From: Agapanthus africanus
Taxonomy: Eukaryota; Streptophyta; Magnoliopsida; Asparagales; Amaryllidaceae
Assembly: GCA_030015575.1 (NCBI GenBank)
Contig: JASDDO010000019.1
Coordinates: 515,688,986-515,752,985 of the forward strand
Reading direction: 5' to 3'
DNA: 64,000 bases
The translations under genes and the position numbers were made by a program. The notes below the pieces were generated by a model. That model saw only the letters and a list, made by a program, of their open reading frames with translations, was not told the DNA's origin and made no database searches. Shown one piece after another: positions 12,901 through 25,116 of the stretch (position 1 is its first letter; the number at the start of each line of letters is the position of its first letter).

Positions 12901-13304
12901 CGCACACCGTTTAGGCTAATTGGTTTTCTTCATTCCCTACCGGTCGGCACCAGCCTAAGGTTTGGAAGAAGACTATCCAATTTGCATAATAGGTGTACTA
13001 TCTCCTAATCAAGGAGTACTCACAATTTGAGAGAAGGTAAAAGGGAAAAGACAACTGAATAATCCTATCCGTTTTCTCCAGAACCGGAAACCATCCTCGA
13101 ATTCCTTCGAGTTCGTATCTAACCATACGATGGTTTTGTCCAATGGAAGTGGACGTTCGTAGTAATACGGGGTGTCCTGGAGAAAAGGGTAAAAGTAGGA
13201 GTGGCAATGAGGTCTGCAACTCTGATAATCCAAAAGCCAGTGTTAAGAAGGTTCGATCAACTTGGTCACTGAGTCATAGTCTAGGGTCGGGTCAATGGTC
13301 GCTG
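9901..13304 (-). pseudogene. Decayed pol region of element D
   Basis: Heavily degenerate copia pol. Recognisable pieces, read on the minus strand: an RNase H/3' segment near 10010-10140 matching 32010-32130 of A; a reverse transcriptase remnant at 10617-10826 with WYLDDI where A has YVDDIL, then IGSDIP; a linker near 11220-11320 matching 33650-33740 of A; and an integrase scrap near 11593-11650. Upstream of that the sequence is no longer alignable by eye. At the 5' end (13304 downward) a stretch resembles the gag-less start of E (TTGATCGAACC against TTGACCGAACC), but ATG has become ATT. No gag zinc knuckle is seen. Confidence 0.78.
12433..13198. repeat. Tandem duplication of about 410 bp in D interior
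   Basis: Two diverged copies, 12433-12800 and 12843-13198. Shared stretches include GACTATCCAAT, GGTTTGGAAGAAG, GAGTTCGTAT, ACCATACGATGG and GTGTCCTGGAGAAA in the same order. The copies differ by many substitutions and small indels, so the duplication is older than the last transposition of D. It occupies the place where gag or protease would be expected and matches nothing else in the window. Confidence 0.75.
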
Positions 13305-15590
13305 CCAGAGAGAGAGAGAAAAGAAACACTCAGCGTGCACTCTAACCTAGATCAGAATGGTTACCAATTTATCTAATCTGGAAACCTCCCACTGTACCTC
13401 AAATTCTCCTCCAAACCTGAAAGAAGAATTAGTCGGGGTCACCCGAGGAGTAAACCAACTCATCAGTGGGAATCGGGATCCAACTATCATCGCATGATAA
13501 CGTGACGGAATCCGCTCACGGTATCACACTCCAGAAGGTATGCGCATATCTGGCAAGTTTCAGTTCTTTTGAAACTCCCGATGTGATTTCTACCCCATGC
13601 TCTTATGACCTTGACTTTGGCCAACATATCATAAGTCACATGTCAAGTTCAACCCGTCATTCTCCAGGTTAATTTGAGTCCACCCGTACATACCCTTGAC
13701 TTTGGCCAAAATGGCAGTACGGCTGTCCCAAACTAACGCATCTATCTATGCTGCATATGAATACCCAACAGCTACCAAACACTGTGCCTTGACTTTGGCC
13801 AACATACACAGCTTGAATACTATTGACTATCCATATGAAACGACGGAGGGCTACGAATGGTTTCTGGCGAAAACCTTTAACGTAATGAACTTGATATCGT
13901 TGAAGGAACGGATAGCTTTTTAGAAAATATAGTGACGAAAACCTTTACTAAGGAGGTCACTCCCGGTGAAGGGATCTCGGCTCTTTCCCCGTAGAATGGG
14001 GTGCTGGATATTCATAACCGAATATCACTGTGCAAAGCAAAAGTAATCGGCTATAGTGAAGTTAATGCCCTGACGCAAACTTCTGTCCAAGGGGTCACTC
14101 CCGGTGAAGGGATCTCGGCCCTTGCCTCGTCGACTGAGGAGCAGGATATTCCAAATGAATACCACGATGCAAAACAAAAGTGAACGTCCTTGCAATAACA
14201 GCTTTTTGAAAAGTGTTCCAACAACATCAGATTAGGTTTGTTTATCTTGCATTGATCCGAATCAATGCAGTCCCATCAATTGATCACACCACAAAGAACG
14301 AAAATATACTGACGTACGTATATGCCATCCGTATTCGCCACTGGGTCCCGTCATCACCCGTTAGGTTAGCTAACTAACGGCAGAGCGGGGACTGGACTAG
14401 CGCGGACGAAAAACATATACAACATCTACTAATATATATACCAATATATTATATTTCGCTCAAGGCGTGAATAAAATGCAACATCACAGAAATGTACAGC
14501 ATCACAGAACAATACAGATATCTGGGATCCCCGGGTTTCACAGAGCCACTACTGAAACCCGACGTTCCCCTGGTCGTGTGGATAGCCTGTGCAATGAAAT
14601 CCTAGACCCCTACGGGCGCGGCAAGTTACCCGCCAAAACCTGAAGCGAGGCAGCCCCCTTCAGCGCCGTGAATGGACCACCCAGCACTTCACGGAATCCG
14701 GTAACTTGGGCACCCCTCCTGGGTCAAACTGTACCCCCTACGAGTGCGGCGAATAGCCCGCCAATTCTAGACTGAAGCCCCTCCGTCTCAATGCCCTGAG
14801 ATGCGGGCTTGTTGCCCTCCAGAACCCGGCTATCCGTGCACCCCACCGCGGGGCAACCCTAGTACAGAAAGTAAAATATACATACAACGGGTACATCGAC
14901 CGCAACCTGGTCGTGCCCCAAAAGAATAATACAAACAGGCAGTGACGGCAGTCCACATGTCGGACGCTCGCCCCGCAATAACAAATGTACATAATACAAC
15001 AAAACTGTACTAGCATTGCATCCAGGCTATCCCCCACGACCGATCCGCAACATCACAGCAAAAACACAGAACATCAACGTGAAAGTCACGTTCGCAAATC
15101 CGTCTAACCGGGCTATAGCAGTTAGACCGGATTTACCGATCGAGTGACATTCACGGTCGCAGATATAATGTAAATACTGTGAAATGATGTGTTTAAAATA
15201 TCCGATCGATCAAAAATTAACAAGTGGGCCCCCAAGCAATACTGTAGCACTCACAGAAAATCTGGGCCCAATATTAATATTCCAAAACCCATAAAATAAG
15301 CCCAGAAGTCCACTGGAAAAAATTGACACAGTGACGACACCAAAGTGCGGCGGAACCGCGGCCCAAGGGGGGTTTGGCCGCGGTTCCGCGCTTCAATGAT
15401 CGAGTCACTGCGTCGAATTTTTACAGCAGTCTTAGAACTCCCTGCACATCATTCTGAGACAACCTAAAAAATTTTTAGAGACCAAAAAATTTCAACAGAA
15501 AACTGATGTGAACTAAATTGTAGATTTTGGAATTTTGGTCGATCGGAAATGCAAAACACATCAAACGAAGCTAGACGAAGTTAATGGCGA
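13305..15590 (-). other. 5' leader of element D
   Basis: About 2.3 kb untranslated leader. It contains the triplicated motif CCTTGACTTTGGCCAA (13609, 13694, 13787), two copies of a module also found in C and E (about 13947-14052 and 14087-14185), a perfect 9-bp hairpin TGCATTGAT/ATCAATGCA with a 4-nt loop (14248-14269), and a GC-rich inverted repeat (15350-15389). Confidence 0.75.
15350..15389. repeat. GC-rich inverted repeat in leader of D
   Basis: 14-bp perfect arms, GCGGAACCGCGGCC (15350-15363) and GGCCGCGGTTCCGC (15376-15389), with a 12-nt loop, 202 nt from the primer-binding site. CCGCGG core as in A, B and E. Confidence 0.88.
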
Positions 15591-15603
15591 GGCTCTGATA
15601 CCA
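15591..15603 (-). other. Primer-binding site of element D
   Basis: Minus strand TGGTATCAGAGCC, complementary to initiator-Met tRNA, two bases from the LTR start at 15606. Confidence 0.9.
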
Positions 15604-15605
15604 CT

Positions 15606-17800
15606 TCTAAGTGCACCGCGGCGCCCCGGCCGTCAATCCGACGGCCAAATGCGGAAACGGTGATAAACTTTAATTTTGCGAACTTTGCAAACCGGCACCA
15701 CCGCGCACTAAACCCCGGATCGGGCCATTAAATTAGGTCTAGCTAACTACAAGACGGGTTAGAGATATACCGAGTGATCCGAGTTCTCCGGTCTTCTCGT
15801 CATCGTCCCGATCTCCCGCGGAAACTCCGGTCGTCGCCTCCTCGCCGGAAGGGCACCACATCGCCTGTTTCTTTTACGGGCTCCCACCTCAATACCGAGG
15901 CAACTCGGGCATGAAGCTGGCAAGTCGACATGCCCAAGAAGTGCTGTAGAATGTTGTGTAGAGTATGTCTCTTTGGGGTTGGTTGCCATAGACGGAGGAA
16001 TGGTCTAAAGAAAATTGGTGCTTTCAATTTTCTAGCAAATGGAATGAGATGAAGAATGCTATACACAAAAATGAATCTCTCTCATTTTTCTCATCTCCTC
16101 TCAAGAAATTGTGGCCGGCCATTCTCATTGTGAGAAGGGTGGAGGAATGAATCAAAAGGCATGAAGGGAGGTGATGGTAGGAGAAAAGCAATGGTGACCA
16201 CATCCAAGAACATAATGATCACAAAACTCACATCCAAATCAAATCCTTTCACTTCACAATAAATGCATCATGGATGAAAGATATCATAATCAATACTTTT
16301 GCAATAAAACCCTCCACAAAGTGTTATTTGCAAACTTGCAAATAACCCCCTCCATCGGAAAAGTCCGGCCGGGAAAGAACAAAGAAAAACCGGCCGGAAC
16401 GGAATGCAAACTGGCAACTCCAGAAAACTGGTCCCGTAATAAATTACAGGAAAACCCCAATACTGTGCATACACACCCGCATCTGTATTCCGTCCGGATA
16501 CAAATGCAATGAGACAAAATCTACACTGTACTATACTAGGATCCGGCTTAAACCAAAGTCGGCTAGTTCTGTTCGTCCGATCCTGATCCGTGCAATACCG
16601 CACGTATCCGATCGAACCCTGCCATATATCCATACGGCCACTAGTACAAACTGTCCGATCCTGATCCGTGCAATACCGCACGTATCTGATCGGACCCTGC
16701 CATATCTCCATACGGCCTCTACAGCGTTTCGCCCGAAAACTGAGTAACTGAATGTGTGGTGGACTCTAAAGACTCGTCAATACTATGGTTGTGGATTTAA
16801 CCACTAGCACGTCAGAGGTATAAGCCAATACGTAACGGGCCACCATCTATTGACTAAAAGGGACGTCGATGAGCGAACTCATCCTGACACCCTACTGAGC
16901 CTGTCAGTGACAATATCCGTACAGTCCGGTCCATTCGTCTATGAGCATCGCATGTCGGGCCTAGGGGGTGGGTAAAAGTCAGACCCCCAAAAGCGGTACA
17001 AGTCGTGTCGGAGTGTAGCCCAGAACACCCTGAGATACTACTGGAATACCTACCAGTAAATCTCCTGCCTTGGCCAAGGACTTCGTGTAATGGCTCTCCT
17101 AGACACAGCGCGACCTCACCCCCAATACCGGGAGAGACGAACCCCCGAAGATCCGCTCACTGCCTCCATGTGGCTCGGGACTGTACCCAACTAAAACCTG
17201 TTTGCACGACTCCTTTGAGCCGTGGTAGGGTAGTAATCAAAGCACAGTGGGAACTCACACGAGACAAATGACGATCCCCAGGTCGATGAACTAACCTGTA
17301 CACATGTTACCTGGGAACTGCTATCTGACGTCAGGTATAAGACCAACTAGCATATTCCCGGCGAGTCCTGTCCGGTGTACTCATAACCCAATGAGCACCT
17401 GTATACATCTTAGGTGATCCAACCGACACTAGTGGCTTGTGAGACCAGCCACCGCCCCTCGTCGGGGTCTCGACTGTATACACTAGTCTACTCTGGAGAA
17501 TCGATGCCCTGTCTCGAAACTCCACGACTAGGGACCATTTAAGGATTTGCTTGTAGACCCCAGCTCTCACGTATATGATCGCCCTCATACTGCTGGCAGT
17601 CAAGCAAGAATCCTAGGGGCTCTATCAACGTGTAATAGTGACCTGTCAGGTCACCTAAAACAGTACACGATGATAAAGGTAAACCAGATAGCATATTATC
17701 ATCTCGAGTAAGACTGTCGTACCGGGATAGGTCCTCCCTCAATCATTGCAATCACGTGCCTGTGATCCAATAATTGACTCTGAGGGCACTATCTCCAACA
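15606..17800 (-). repeat. 5' LTR of element D
   Basis: 2195 bp, exactly the length of its partner 7690-9884, with about 21 substitutions and no indels seen. It ends at the AAAGG target duplication. Confidence 0.95.
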
Positions 17801-17805
17801 AAAGG
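17801..17805. repeat. Target-site duplication of element D (right)
   Basis: AAAGG, matching 7685-7689. Element C sequence resumes directly after it. Confidence 0.92.
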
Positions 17806-20240
17806 GTGATAAGTTTCATGAGACAGAAAACGGTGCAAGTGTTGCAGCCAAGTCTGTTGGTCACTGTCACCCTGTATGACCAGTACATTGATTCTGAACG
17901 AATGTTATTAGATACCGAACCTGATATACAAAATCATATCAGTCTCTTTATAAGTAAAGAAATGATAAAATTTTGTATTGTTGGATAATGTTTTGAACAT
18001 TTCCTATATCAAAAGTTGATCGGTTCAGGCACGTTATCTAAAAGCATTAACGTTCTAAATCAAACCACAGTTCTTAGTATATAGAACACAAACAAGAGGA
18101 AGAGTTCAGAAATGAACGAATCCTTCTTAAGGTATTGTAGACTAGGTCATATCAATGCGACCCGACTGGCTGAAGTTACATTTAGATGCATATTTAAATC
18201 TGTTTGAATTTACATCTTGTGAAACTTGCCAGTCATGTCACAGAGATAATATGACCATAGCTCTGTTTATTGCAAGCAGAGAAAGAGTCAGTGAACTCTT
18301 GGGATGATACATATTGATGTATGAAGGTCCCCTGTCTACAAATGCCAAGACCGGTTCTTTGTACTTCATGACATTCTCTGATAATCTCTCAAGATTCAGA
18401 CATATGTTCCTGTTGAAACACAAGTCCGAAATTTTTGAGATATTCACAAAATATAAGTTAGAAATAGAGAACCAACAACGGGTATAAGTATTATGTCCTT
18501 TGATGTGATCAAGGAGGAGAATACTTGAGCACGGGATTCCTGGACTATTCTAATAATGAGATTCTCTCTCAGCATTACTCCTCCGTATATACCAAAGCAC
18601 CTCGGTGTATCGGGGCGGAGCAATAGCACCCTATGTGATATGGTGTGCTCTATGATGAGTACTACTGAGTTTCCTATTTCCTTTTAGGGAGTTATGCACT
18701 TATGAAGTTGCATACCTATTGAATAGGGTTCCGATCAAATCAGATGCCTACCATTTCATATGAGATATGGAAAGGGAAGAGCACATATCTTAAGATAGTT
18801 AAGATTTAGAGTTGTCCGGCCTATGTCTAAAAGCAAAATCTGGACAAGCTCGAGACAAGGTCAGTTATGTAGAATTGGAAAGGTTCCAGCTATACAATCT
18901 GCAGCTGATGATTTGGTAGAACCAAAGGATTCAATAGAATCTAACGAACCTCAGCCTCTCCGCCGATCTAGTAGGGTTCTTCACCCACCTGAGAGATACT
19001 TCTGTTTCTCTATGACAGTGGGAGCGAGGATTGCATCATGAAATGATGACCCAACGAGTTTCGAGCTAGCCATCAGGAGTGGGACTCTGTAAGAATGGCT
19101 GGATGCTTAGCAATCTGAGATGGAATCCATGTACACCAACAAAGTATGGACTTTGGTTGCTATATCTGAAGGGTTAAATCCCCATCAGGAGCAAGTATAT
19201 CTTGAGAAGATTACTTGGTGTAGATGGAAAAGTTGAGACTTTCGAAGCTAGACTTGTTAAAGGTTTTCGTCATCGACCAGGCGTGGAAAATGATGAAACC
19301 TTTTCCAGTAGCTATGCTTAAGTCCATCCGGATCCTACTTGCCATTGCTGCATATCATGACTACGATATCTGGTGGTTTGGTGTCATGACTGATTTTCTA
19401 AATATTGATTTAGAAGAGAACGTCTATAAGTACACAGCCAGAGGGCTTCGTAGACAGTGGGAGCAGCGGAAACGTGTGCAAGATGTTTTATGTGATAATG
19501 CAGGCATCGTAGAGTTGGAACATCTGTTTTGATGAGTTTATCAAAGAGTTTGACATCATCAAAATGGTAGATGAACCTTGTATATACAAAAAGGTAGTAG
19601 GGAGTATGGTGGTGATCCTCGTAGAGTACGTGGATGACATACTCTTGATAGGGAAGAAGTTTCCTATGCTACGCTCGGTCAATCTCCGCTTATCACAAGG
19701 ATTCTCCATATAGGATCAAAGTGATACCTCCTAAATCCTGAATTTTGATCTATGAGATACAAGTAATTGGATGTTAGGATTCTCACTAGTTGCAGCGAGA
19801 TGGTATCAATCGATCCTGGGGAGAATCACTGGAAAGGTTCCAGGGTGATAAGGACGACTGAATGTCAGTCACAGGCATTGTCTTTACCCTCAGTAAAGGG
19901 ACGGTATGTTGGAAGAGTTCCAAACTAGATATCGTAGCATACTAGACGATAAAGGCTGGATACATCGCTACTTAAGATGCTACCAAAGAGGCAGTCTGGA
20001 TGTATATTTGTTCATGAGATGAACTTAGTTCCTCCCATTGTGTGACAATGGAGTTGTGGCTTATGCCAAGGAACGTCCGTCCCATCAGAGATCCAGACAT
20101 ATTCTAAGGCAGTATCACCTGATCTTGGAGATGGTAGATCTCCAGGGGATCGAGGTTAGGAGAGAAGACTCAGAGGACAACACAGCGGATCCACTCACAA
20201 AGGCCTTTTTCCAGAGAGGGACTTTTATGGAATAGTTGAG
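17806..20240 (+). pseudogene. Decayed pol of element C, downstream of D
   Basis: Plus-strand remnant of integrase, reverse transcriptase and RNase H, collinear with the pol of E read in reverse complement. Landmarks: GHINATRLA-like GAG-pre-integrase text near 18145-18180, the RR-SS linker before a PPERY-like motif near 18955-18995, KSIRILLAIAAYHDY near 19320-19365, YVDDIL-like EYVDDILLIG near 19626-19655, and an RNase H stretch from about 19880. Numerous stops and deletions make it non-functional, and much of integrase is missing or scrambled near 18470-18700. Confidence 0.82.
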
Positions 20241-20276
20241 TATGAGATACTACAACCACTGCTATCAGATGGCCCT

Positions 20277-20292
20277 AGTGCAAGTGGGAGAT
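20277..20292 (+). other. Polypurine tract of element C
   Basis: AGTGCAAGTGGGAGAT immediately before the LTR start TGTTAG, as in A, D and E. Confidence 0.88.
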
Positions 20293-22502
20293 TGTTAGTT
20301 ATATGTATGCCCTAGAGGCCATTACTATACATAGGATGTATATTGTAGTGGATGCTTGGACATATATAGGGAGGACTTTCTTGCTCGACATGATAGTATG
20401 CTATCTGGTTACTCTTTACCTTAACGTGTACACTGATTGTCTCTCTGTTACATGTTGGTAAAGCCCTTAGGATGTGTACTTGACTGCCTGGACTATGATG
20501 CGGATCATACTAGTAGGGACATGGTAGTCCATAAGTACATCCTTCAAGGTCCCTAGTCGTGGGTGTATCGAGACAGGGCATCGATATACCAGAGTAGACT
20601 AGCGTATACCTTCTCGACCCATACAGATGGGCGATGGATGATCCCATATCCATTGGTGTTTGACATCAGAGATGATACGGGTGCTCAGTGGAAACTGGGT
20701 ACACTGGACGGACTCGCCGAGAACTCCCAGATCGTATTATACCTCACGTCAGATGGCAGTTCTCTGGTGACACTGGTACAGAGTAGTCTGTTGACCCGAG
20801 ATCGTCATAGAGTCTTGTGTGATTCCCACTGTGCTTTGATTTCCACCTTACCACGTCCAAGAGGGCGTGCAAAACGGTGGTTTTTGGGTACAGTCCCGAA
20901 TCACATGGAGGCAATGAGCGATAGGAGGGGATTCGTCTATCCCGGTATAGGGAGTTGATGTTGCATTGTGTTCGATTGGCTATAACCGGAAATCCCTGGC
21001 CAGGGTTGCTGAGATTTACTGGTAAGTGTTACCAGTAGTTTCTCGAACTGTTATGGACCTCATATCGACACGACTTATCGAGCTACTGGGGTCTGACGTT
21101 TACCACCCCTAGGCGAGATATGCGACATATCAAACGAACAGACCGGACTGTATGGTAAGTGTTACCGGTTGGATTCATAGGAGTGTGAGCGGGCTTGCTT
21201 GTTGATCTTCTGATCGCTCAATACCCGGATGGCCGTTACGTTTAGCAGACCGCTTGCGGCTTGTGGGTTTTTGATATGATCATCACCTGCTGCCGGCGTA
21301 TTGACGAGTCTTTAGAGTCCTACACAGAGGTTTTCTGGCTCAAGAGAAACGAAATAGGAGCGCATATGAGATATGTGCGGGACCGAAAATAATACCAGTA
21401 TGTGATACTGTATTATATTCTCGCGATTTGTATCACTGGACGGTTATATATGATATAGTCGGGTTACCGAATCAAGTGTTGATTCGATACATTGATACAC
21501 TTGATATTAGTCGGTTATATGCTATATAACCGGATCATTAAATCAAGTGTTGATTTAATGATTTAATGTATAATTATATATTTGATATATTACTTTACAT
21601 TAACTAGTATTTGTTCACTTAAGATGGATTTTCTCACTTGATGTGCACATTGTATATATGATATAGTTTTGTGCACTAGTTTGTATCATGTTTGATGATA
21701 CATGCAAACTTGGGTGTGTGTTTGCTTTGAACCAAATTTAGGTAAATGGTTAGGGTTTTAATTCATTTATTCATTTATTTATTTATTCATTTTGGAAAGA
21801 TAAATGAAATGGTGGCTTGCTTTGTTTTTTGTTGAAGCTTCATGAAGCTTTGAATAAGTAACCATTTTGTTTCTTTCCTTAACCCTAACCATTTACTTTA
21901 ACCCTAGTTTATTCTCTACACTTGTTAACTCACCCATGGTTGCTATATGATAAGGCATCACTTGATTTTCTATTTCATTAATTCATTAATTCATTTTCTT
22001 TCTTCTTCTTCTTCTTGATGAAGAAAGAAAACCTTTGCTAGATTTTTCCAAGTGATGATTCCAAGTGAGAAATCCAAATCCAAAGTGAACCCACTTCCTA
22101 TTTCTTCATCCTCTATCACTTGCCATGTATGTAGAGGGTGTTTTCTTCACAAGTTTCTTGACCTAATGAAGATGGAGCTTGAGTTTGAGTCGTCTCGACG
22201 TAGATCATCTTCGGGATCGAAGTCAATGACCTAGCCCGCCCATTTCTCCAATGAAATCGACGCTAGAGTCCGGGATTCCAATGATCGCAGCGGAGGGACG
22301 TCAACACGGAGCTAGAGAAGTGGTGGACCGGATCTACAAAGGTTGTAGTTCCATTCACTTAGCAATAAAGTTGTTTAATTGCATGTTTCGCCTTTGCCTC
22401 TAGTTATCGATCTATCATTAGGGTTTCTCGGCACAAGAAAAATTTGATTTTGCCATGGTTGATCAGTTGTGAAACCTCTTGAGTGTGCCTAGTAACCCTA
22501 CA
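20293..22502 (+). repeat. 3' LTR of element C (2210 bp)
   Basis: Begins TGTTAGTTAT and ends CCCTACA. It aligns end to end with the reverse complement of the LTRs of E (55461-57660), placing C and E in one subfamily. It includes the LTR core block (about 21060-21170) and a pyrimidine run (CTT repeats near 22000-22015). The 131-residue frame at 20563-20958 is judged non-coding. Confidence 0.9.
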
Positions 22503-24618
22503 TACGAGAGGGGTCTCAGTATGCTAGAGACCAGGGCAAATGGAAGTACAAGGCTCCGTTATACAACCCGGAACAACGGCAATTGGATTCTTGTTAGATG
22601 TCTTAATCTTACCGCCTCGTGCCACCTTTAACACCTTCCGTACCAATCTACCCCTTAAACCCCGTAGTGTTTTGATTGTATTGTTGTATTGTATTGTATA
22701 AGTTGGATGACCGACCAAAACCATGATATCAGTAAACAAATTGTAACTGCATAATCAGGTAAATGGAATAATGGAATAATGGATATATATCCATGGTTTG
22801 ATTCAGTCAAGTTGTATAGATTGTTAACTGGATTCTGGGATTCATGTGTTCATATTGAGTTGGAATATTAAAGAATATAGATTGACTTGAATCATATTCA
22901 AGTCAAAAATAATCAGACTCAAACCCGAGTCAGACTAAAAGAAATATAAGTCGAAGTTCTATAATTGTTAAGGTCCTTATTGTAATTTATAAAACTTGAA
23001 GGGGTTTTATGTAAAAATACTTTTGTATAGTTTTCAAGATACACCCCAAGTATTTATAATTCGTCTTTATTGTTATAATGAGTGTGATTTTATTTTGTGA
23101 TATTTCTAGTGAAAATATCCTAATTACATAAATACAGGTATTGATTTGTAATATTGATTTAATTGAAATTCATGGTATTTTAATGTAACTTTTAATCTTG
23201 TAATTTTTAGGAAAAGGTGGAAACTTTATCTTATAATAAAATAGGTGTTTAAATGATAAATATACATATGTTTATACAAGGATAATTTTTAATAAATATT
23301 TTATTTTCCAAAAACTCTCATTTTTCTTAAATATCGTATTTTAAACCTTTCGAGACCGAATGCTCCTTGCGGAGGTCTGAATCTCGCACTACTTAGACCG
23401 AGGGTGCACGATAAACCGTACTATCCCTAACGAGTTCCCTAAAGGTGGGTTGTAGTGGCGCTTTGCAAAGATTTAATAAATACTAATCATTTAGAAAATG
23501 GTTTTATAAAGATAAGGTATTTATTTGTAAAAGGGTGTAAATTTCTTTATTTTAGATTCTAGGGTTTCCTAAGCCAACTAGCCTATTTCTAAATGGTCTA
23601 AACGACAAGTCATTAGAAGCCTCAAATCGCCTCTTCACCGCCAATTGCGGCCAGGTAAGTGCCAGGTGAGTGGGAGGCTCTCCACTACAAATAGTGGTCC
23701 TAATTAAGTAACCACTCGTCTTAGACACACTTGCCTAGACACCACAAAGTCAGCTTTAGATAAACGATCGATGTCCATAACTTATCGTATTTCCTATTAA
23801 AAGATATTGCATTAAAATTGTATACAATTTAGAACTTTTAGAAAAGGTTTATAAAGAAAATGGTTTTTTAATGTAAAATTTTGTTTTATCGTATTCTAAG
23901 TTTTCAAGGTAGCGTGTTATGATTACATATGAGTGTGTGTGAAGGTAGGTCATTACCTATCTACTTTAAGGTATAGCAAAGTTTAGGGGTTAAATATGAT
24001 AAACTAAATATGGTGGTATTTAAGTGCAAAAATACGGTATATTACAAAAGCTATCATTTCATGTGTGAAAACTTGTTCAAATTAATTTTTAAGTGATTAG
24101 TAGTCAACATGAAGATGTTTAAGTATTATGAAATTAGTGATAAGTGAGATTTGATAGAAAACCGAATCGGAAATCGGTTTGTTCCGATTTCCGTCGGGTT
24201 TAAAAAGTCGTATTTTAATGGAAGAAAAGAAAGGTAGAAAAGAGGGACTTAGGGGTTTGGACTACGCTAGAGAGTGAGAGAGAGGTAGAGGGTTTGCCGG
24301 CGCGTCGAAACGTCGTCGAGAGCTCCTAGCACGATCACCGGAAGTCACTGTTGATTTCGTCAGCGCTTTGTCTTTCGCTCGTTTTCCGACGTACCAAGTT
24401 CTCTTGGAATTTTGATAGAGCGGACTTGGGAATTTAGGATGAAAGGGTAGAGGGTAGGGGTGTTTATATAGGGTTAGGCTAGGGTTAGGGTTTTAATAAA
24501 AAAAATATTAAAATATATTAAAAACATTAAAAATCATTAAATTTTTGGAGTAAAAGGGATTTATTGAGAAATTGATAACAGATAAAAAAAATTTAAAGTG
24601 TGCAGGTGAGAAGACCAG

Positions 24619-24667
24619 GTCAACACGGAATTTTTCCGTGTTGACGACTCGGCCGTCCGGCCGAGTC
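24619..24667. repeat. Two adjacent perfect inverted repeats
   Basis: GTCAACACGGAA (24619-24630) pairs with 24634-24645 across a 3-nt loop. It is followed immediately by GACTCGGCCG (24646-24655), which pairs with 24658-24667 across 2 nt. A third GC-rich partial palindrome (CCGGCGGCGCCGG) follows near 24671. All sit in strongly AT-rich surroundings. Confidence 0.85.
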
Positions 24668-24828
24668 CAGCCGGCGGCGCCGGCCCGAGTTGGGTAGGGG
24701 GTCTCCTGGGGGGATTTATGGTATATTTAGTTTTTTATGTTCAGTTCAAGTTTTGTGAGTTATGGCGTTTTGACTGTTGTCTTTCCAAAAATTCAAAACA
24801 AAATAAATATAAAATAATGTGGGGCATG

Positions 24829-24883
24829 GGATTTGAACTCAGGTGGCTTGGTTCAGCAGTGCAAGGTATTACCAATGAGCCAC
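24829..24883 (-). repeat. tRNA-like sequence (possible SINE head)
   Basis: On the minus strand there is a box-A-like TGGCTCATTGGT (24882-24871) and a box-B-like GAGTTCAAATCC (24840-24829), spaced as in tRNA-derived promoters. No cloverleaf could be completed, and no poly(A)/T tail or target duplication was found, so this is not called a tRNA gene. It may be a SINE relic or part of the surrounding LTR. Confidence 0.35.
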
Positions 24884-25116
24884 AATCTTCTTCTTGTAAT
24901 TATTGTGGGAAAATAACTACTTAAAGTGGTAACAGTAACATTAAATCCCCCAAGTATACTTTAATTTTTAAAACAGTTTTATGTACACTAAAAAATGGAG
25001 TTATTTAAAAACAAAATATTTACTTATATATTGTGCTCAGGTTAAAATACTATTTTATAGATTTTGACAAAAAAAGATTGTATAGAAAAGTGTGTAGAAA
25101 AATTAGGGTTGTTACA

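Larger units (their letters stand above)
7690..17800 (-). mobile_element. Complete copia element D (10,111 bp), non-autonomous
   Basis: Full-length minus-strand copia element with LTRs at 7690-9884 and 15606-17800 (both 2195 bp), primer-binding site 15603-15591, polypurine tract 9900-9885 and AAAGG target duplication. Its LTR ends are TG...GA on the element strand rather than TG...CA. The LTRs differ at about 21 positions (about 1%), so the insertion is fairly recent. The interior has no reading frame longer than about 100 residues in the pol region, so I infer it was mobilised in trans. Confidence 0.92.
4667..22502 (+). mobile_element. Copia element C, plus strand, split by B and D
   Basis: Decayed Ty1/copia element of the same subfamily as E, read on the plus strand. 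What remains in the window is part of the leader (4667-7382), the start of a gag-less pol (7383-7684), the rest of pol (17806-20240), the polypurine tract and the 3' LTR (20293-22502). Its 5' LTR and primer-binding site must lie left of the window beyond element B. Element D is inserted in the protease region, with AAAGG on both sides. The 5 bases after the 3' LTR (TACGA, 22503-22507) are the expected target duplication. Confidence 0.88.
22508..25116 (-). repeat. Probable old minus-strand gypsy-type LTR
   Basis: AT-rich sequence with signs of an LTR read on the minus strand. It would start TGTAACAACCC at 25116, as chromovirus LTRs do, and has a TATATAA box on the minus strand at about 24462-24469 preceding a CG-richer block (24300-24420). 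It contains a tRNA-like stretch and stacked inverted repeats. No primer-binding site or coding region is attached, so it may be a solo or truncated LTR. The left boundary is not resolved; element C inserted in or next to it. Confidence 0.4.

Noticed and set aside
20563..20958. 131-residue frame in the C 3' LTR
   Set aside because: The E LTR equivalent is not open, and no recognisable domain is present.
24829..24883. A tRNA gene on the minus strand
   Set aside because: Box A and box B resemble tRNA, but no acceptor stem or anticodon arm can be completed.
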